Source: Deltaproteobacteria bacterium | GTDB lineage: Bacteria > Desulfobacterota > Binatia > Bin18 | Assembly: GCA_016200595.1 (NCBI GenBank) | Contig: JACQEL010000438.1 | Span: 1 to 7,562, forward strand | Length of the DNA stretch: 7,562 bases | Direction: 5' to 3' | Shown here: positions 5,144 to 7,562 of the stretch, piece by piece | How positions within the stretch are numbered: the first letter of the stretch is position 1 | Layout: every line of letters begins with the position of its first letter | The notes under the pieces: generated by a model | Told to the model about the DNA's origin: nothing | What the model saw: only the letters and a program-made list of their open reading frames with translations | Database searches by the model: none | Made by a program: the position numbers and the translations under genes

Positions 5144-5424
5144 AGAGACTCTCATCCGCTGCGCATCTCGCTGAGCAATTAGTGCTTCCTAAGAGCCGGG
5201 GATTGGAAGCGGTAATGAAAGCGCACTTAATTGCTGCGGTCTCGCGCGAGGTCACACGGCAACAACTGACCCATGCAGAACTCGCTGAGCGGACAGGATT
5301 ATCGCGGAGTGCGGTTACAGGCATTCTGTCCGGGAGCTTGCAAAAAATTACGATTGATCGAGTCTTGCGGCTCGTTGCGGCCGTTGGTCTGGAACCAGAG
5401 ATCAAACTTCGACGCGCTGCATGA
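5140..5424 (+). CDS. HigA-like XRE-family antitoxin
   Basis: 94 aa. Residues about 42-90 form an XRE/Cro-type helix-turn-helix (LTHAELAERTGLSRSAVTGI then LSGSLQKITIDRVLRLVAAVG) followed by the short strand LEPEIKLRRAA, the usual HTH_37/HigA layout. The N-terminal 25 residues form the toxin-facing extension. AAGGAG at 5126-5131, 8 nt before the ATG, is a strong ribosome binding site. The ATG overlaps the toxin stop (ATGA), so the pair was translationally coupled. Expected role: neutralise HigB and repress the operon, probably via 4801-4816. The gene is intact although its toxin is broken; premature termination at the amber could lower its coupled translation, but its own RBS should suffice. 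Confidence 0.85.
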   Translation: MKRLSSAAHLAEQLVLPKSRGLEAVMKAHLIAAVSREVTRQQLTHAELAERTGLSRSAVTGILSGSLQKITIDRVLRLVAAVGLEPEIKLRRAA

Positions 5425-5575
5425 GCGGCCTGCATTCGATACCACCCGACAAAGGCCGGTCTACGTTCAAACACCACTCTGCTACATTCTCCCATCGCGT
5501 CGCGATGGCCTGACGGTAGCCAAAGAATTTATTCCCCGGCCAGATTCGTAAAGTTACACGGCTGAACAAGTCACC
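5425..5575. other. Gene-free stretch with a 17-bp odd palindrome
   Basis: CCATCGCGTCGCGATGG at 5492-5508 is a perfect inverted repeat around one central base. Close by lies GAATTTATTCCCCGGCC (5526-5542), which looks like half of a dispersed hairpin. The stretch is probably repeat debris joined to the broken RAYT copy C; no gene is supported. Confidence 0.45.
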
Positions 5576-5614
5576 CGTGGCACCCGGCGCATGAATGCGG
5601 GGGTGGCGGGGCAT
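5576..5614 (-). pseudogene. RAYT 5' fragment, copy C
   Basis: The minus strand from the ATG at 5614 reads MPRHPRIHAPGAT, the conserved RAYT start, and then diverges into unrelated sequence (GDLFSRV...). Only about 13 codons remain. The leader upstream is conserved to 5651 and resumes after the 5652-5806 insertion. Confidence 0.75.
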
Positions 5615-5651
5615 GAGCGGAGGGTAGCAAATTACGCAACTGAGGTAAGTC
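5587..5651 (-). repeat. RAYT leader and start-codon block, copy C (split by insertion)
   Basis: It matches copies A and B through the start codon and leader up to AGGTAAGTC (5643-5651). The missing end (TGACAC) is found at 5816-5821 after a second AGGTAAGTC, as expected if the MITE split it. Confidence 0.8.
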
Positions 5652-5688
5652 GAAGCTTGCGCGTAATTACGAACGGCGATTTTCCTGG

Positions 5689-5708
5689 ATGCCCGCCTAC
5701 GCGGGCAT
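5689..5708. repeat. Hairpin inside the MITE
   Basis: ATGCCCGC-CTAC-GCGGGCAT, a perfect 8-bp stem with a 4-nt loop. The 'GGATGCCCGCCTACGCGGGCATGAC' type of sequence is widely dispersed in bacterial genomes. Confidence 0.85.
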
Positions 5709-5714
5709 GACGTC

Positions 5715-5734
5715 ATTCCCGCGAAAGCGGGAAT
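5715..5734. repeat. dRS3-like repeat inside the MITE
   Basis: ATTCCC-GCGAAAGC-GGGAAT fits the Neisseria dRS3 consensus ATTCCC-N8-GGGAAT exactly, and the N8 itself extends the stem (GC...GC). The same motif occurs outside Neisseria, so it does not identify the host. Confidence 0.8.
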
Positions 5735-5823
5735 CTAGTCCACCGTCAGGAGGTCACGCCCTTGAAAAACAAGGATTTACCAGGGTCTGAATTATGCGCA
5801 GTCTTCAGGTAAGTCTGACACGG

Positions 5824-5844
5824 TTACCACTCACTCGTTGCCAT
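5824..5844 (-). pseudogene. Six-codon stub of a deleted MazF-type toxin
   Basis: The minus strand reads ATGGCAACGAGTGAGTGGTAA, i.e. MATSEW-stop. The intact toxin (507-881) starts MATSRETS at the same position relative to its antitoxin. The first four codons match and everything after is lost. The stub ends directly in GGTAACCGTGTCAGACTTAC, the RAYT leader, which in copy 1 lies beyond the toxin's 3' end. Confidence 0.7.
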
Positions 5845-6076
5845 CCAGCAACTCCAGTTGCGGGGACTCCAGGTCCTTGAGTAACGCTCGCACGTCTGCA
5901 CGTCCCACGAGATAATCCGTAGCCAGCTTCTTCCGGCGTGCGGCCGCATCCCGCCGGGCTAGTCCTTCCGCCAAGATTTCCTGGGCTACCCTCGCGGGCG
6001 GTTTTCTCACCCGCTTGGCTTGCCTTTCGAGCGCCGCATACGTCTCTTGATCAAGCGTCACGTTTACTCTTGTCAT
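5831..6076 (-). CDS. MazE-like RHH antitoxin, solitary second copy
   Basis: 81 aa, starting MTRVNVTLDQETYAALERQA. It differs from the 865-1113 copy at nine aligned residues (C13Y, A37E, V40A, S48R, A52T, A56V, T61V, P62R, D80N) and lacks the final Ser. The RHH fold and acidic C-terminal toxin-binding tail are kept, and the upstream palindrome is identical. No toxin follows (see the stub). It could still bind the MazF encoded at 507-881, acting as a second source of antitoxin, or compete for its operator. The reading frame has stayed open and most changes are conservative, which suggests either recent duplication or selection. Confidence 0.85.
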   Translation of the reverse strand: MTRVNVTLDQETYAALERQAKRVRKPPARVAQEILAEGLARRDAAARRKKLATDYLVGRADVRALLKDLESPQLELLDGNE

Positions 6077-6112
6077 GTTCTGTCAGATAGCACACTTCGC
6101 CTCGGCAAGTGA
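5833..6112. repeat. 280-bp duplicated antitoxin segment, copy 2
   Basis: Gapless counterpart of 870-1149 (constant offset 4963). Flanks differ on both sides: copy 1 continues into toxin and ACACGG, copy 2 into the stub and CCCTTT. Confidence 0.9.
6093..6111. promoter_or_regulatory. Operator palindrome, copy 2
   Basis: CACTTCGCCTCGGCAAGTG, identical to 1130-1148 and at the same distance from the antitoxin start. Antitoxin from either copy would be expected to bind both sites. Confidence 0.5.
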
Positions 6113-6344
6113 CCCTTTGCTCTCGTTAAATAAGGCTGTAGCTCATGTCCAGCATCTGTGCTTGCCATTAGGTTAGCCGCCATCGAGTCTCCCTATAGTT
6201 GAGCAGTGGTTGAAGTGCTAGTCTTTTCCAGTGTCGAAGCTGGACAAGGCAAAGGAACAGATCACGACTTGGAGGGTTAGTAGTACGAGCCCGTGGAACG
6301 AGGTAAAGAGGCGTTCATCTGCAGGAAGAAGGGCAGGGCACGTT
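6113..6344. other. Gene-free stretch ahead of the transposase
   Basis: No gene, clear terminal repeat or promoter could be fixed. The transposase frame is open upstream to a GTG at 6231, but those 38 codons do not resemble the family, so this is more likely leader. The left end of the insertion sequence should lie here. Confidence 0.4.
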
Positions 6345-7562
6345 ATGCTACCGATGGTCGAAGTCCCCGAAACAGTCCGGAAAGGACTGCGCCCGTATCG
6401 TGACTTATTCCGGCGGGCGGAAGGCTTTGAGCATGTGAGTCGGTATGTGACGGGGCTGATTGTCAGTCCGAACAAGACCTTGCAGGGGATTTATGCCGCT
6501 CAGGTGTGGGAAGAGCACAAACCGAGGCGGCGGGTGATGCATGAAGCAGTGTTTGAAGCGGGCTGGGACGCGGAAGAATTACTGCCGCGGCATCGGAGAG
6601 TGATTGCGCCGGAACATCAGGGGCGGGGGCGAGAAGTGATGTCGTTGGATTGGACATTAGTACACCATGAACGCGGGCCGCACATATATGGCACCACCAA
6701 GAGCTATGATTACGTGGAACGGCGGATGGGACGGTTCCAGACCGTCGTGACCGCGGTGATTGCCAATCGTCAGCTGATTGATGGAATCGATCTGCAAATT
6801 CAGGAGCCCAGTGTCGGCAAGGAAGAGGAAGCGTATTTGAAAGCGACCGGACAAGCGAGTTACGAGCAGATGGAGCAGGCTCGGACCCGACTCTTAGAAT
6901 TACTCCACCATCTGGAACATCGGCTCACATACAAGAAGCCGTACGGAAATAGTAGTAGAGATGGTGGCGCAGGGAGAAGAGGAAGGGAAGTTCCCCCAAG
7001 CGGACTATGCCTTTGATAATGGGGTGCTCACCCTAGCCTTGACGCGGTTAATTGAGAGCAAAGAGAAACACTGGGTAAGTGAAGTGGAGAGTTCGCGCCA
7101 TATTCTCTGGCAAGACCAGTGGCGACGGATTGATGAAGTAGCCACGGAGTTAGGCCAGAGGCATCCGGAGAGTTTTCGCCGGGTCCAGGTCCGCTGTCGG
7201 AATGGGGAGACGAAAGAGTTTTGGGCCTTTACCAAGAGTGTGCGGCTCAAGCGCTATGGGCGCAAACGGATCGCGATGGTGCATGAACGCGCCGATCTGA
7301 CGGACAAGCCCCGCCTTTTGGTAACGGATGCGTTGCATTGGGAGAGCGGGCGGATCATTGAGACCTGGAGTTTTCGTTGGGCAGCCGAAGTGTTTCACGA
7401 GTTCAGCAAACAAGGGACGGGGTTGGAAGCGGCTCAGGTGCGCAACGAGGAAGCGGTCAAACGCCACTTCCGCTTAAGTTGCCTCGCGCAGTCCATTCTC
7501 CAACGCACTCCTACGATTGCGTCGACTTCTGAACAATTCGCGTTTGCCAAAGGGGAGAGTAC
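6345..7562 (+). pseudogene. IS701/IS4-superfamily DDE transposase, frameshifted, 3' end outside window
   Basis: Starts at the ATG at 6345 (MLPMVEVPETVRKGLRPYRD) after a GAAGGGCAGGG ribosome-binding-like stretch. The first part contains FEHVSRYVTGLIVSPNKTLQ and VMSLDWTLVHHERGPHIYG, giving the first catalytic Asp (about residue 102). Frame 1 then runs ...EHRLTYKKPYGNSSRDG and stops at 7016. The family sequence continues in the +1 frame from about 6943: TEIVVEMVAQGEEEGKFPQA, DYAFDNGVLT (second Asp), many TrpArg-rich blocks, and ETWSFRWAAEVFHEFSKQGT with the final Glu, followed by GLEAAQVRNEEAVKRHFRLS. The shift lies between a TAG in the +1 frame at 6895-6897 and about 6943, consistent with one inserted base. 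The downstream frame is open to the window end. All three catalytic residues exist, but not in one protein. Confidence 0.8.

Larger units (their letters stand above)
5652..5806. mobile_element. 155-bp MITE with 9-bp target duplication
   Basis: Seen: AGGTAAGTC directly repeated at 5643-5651 and 5807-5815. Termini are GAAGCTTGCGCGTAATT (5652-5668) and, inverted, GAAGACTGCGCATAATT (5790-5806), identical at 14 of 17 positions. Removing the insert plus one repeat restores the RAYT leader found in copies A and B. The interior carries two strong hairpins and no gene. A 9-bp duplication fits several DDE transposase families; the parent could not be named. Confidence 0.85.

Noticed and set aside
5402..5716. 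104-codon minus-strand frame as one protein
   Set aside because: It is a chance fusion of MITE sequence, the RAYT start (MPRHPRIHAPGA) and repeat debris; only the 13-codon RAYT piece is meaningful.

Overview
The window reads as a decayed accessory region ('genomic scrapyard') of a moderately GC-rich bacterium with a repeat-laden genome. The phylum cannot be fixed from this sequence. The foldback repeat at 4314-4586 is of a style I associate with Planctomycetes, and the other dispersed repeats occur in many large environmental genomes. No housekeeping gene, tRNA, rRNA or CRISPR array is visible. Almost everything is a toxin-antitoxin (TA) gene, a mobile element, or a fragment of one.

Layout. 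1-470: minus-strand RAYT (REP-associated tyrosine transposase) pseudogene that lost its catalytic middle and carries a 154-bp insertion. 507-1148: apparently intact MazE/MazF-type TA operon (minus) with a palindrome upstream. 1150-1426: no gene; holds a stray copy of the RAYT leader. 1427-2097: minus-strand DUF4160 gene followed by a DUF2442-helix-turn-helix gene. 2415-3019: divergent pair of small unknown genes. 3020-3337: no gene, several inverted repeats. 3338-4035: tyrosine-integrase fragment with an amber stop, joined tail-to-tail to a truncated RHH antitoxin fragment. 4036-4600: no gene; a REP-like hairpin and a 273-bp foldback element. 4605-4701: second RAYT 5' fragment. 4801-5424: HigBA-type module, palindrome first, toxin interrupted by an amber stop, antitoxin intact. 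5576-5820: third RAYT 5' fragment, whose leader is split by a 155-bp MITE. 5824-6112: second copy of the MazE antitoxin whose toxin is reduced to a six-codon stub. 6345-7562: frameshifted IS701/IS4-like transposase running off the window.

How it fits together. Two short non-autonomous insertions can be delimited exactly: 5652-5806 has a 9-bp target duplication and terminal inverted repeats, and 234-387 has a 6-bp duplication with an empty site supplied by another RAYT fragment in the same window. Both landed in RAYT 5' ends. The two MazE copies are 260/280 identical without gaps. Each is followed at its toxin side by the same RAYT leader, so one copy looks like a duplication followed by toxin loss. 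Antitoxins survive (MazE twice, HigA) where toxins are disrupted (HigB) or deleted (second MazF). All family assignments come from reading translations by eye; no database was searched.
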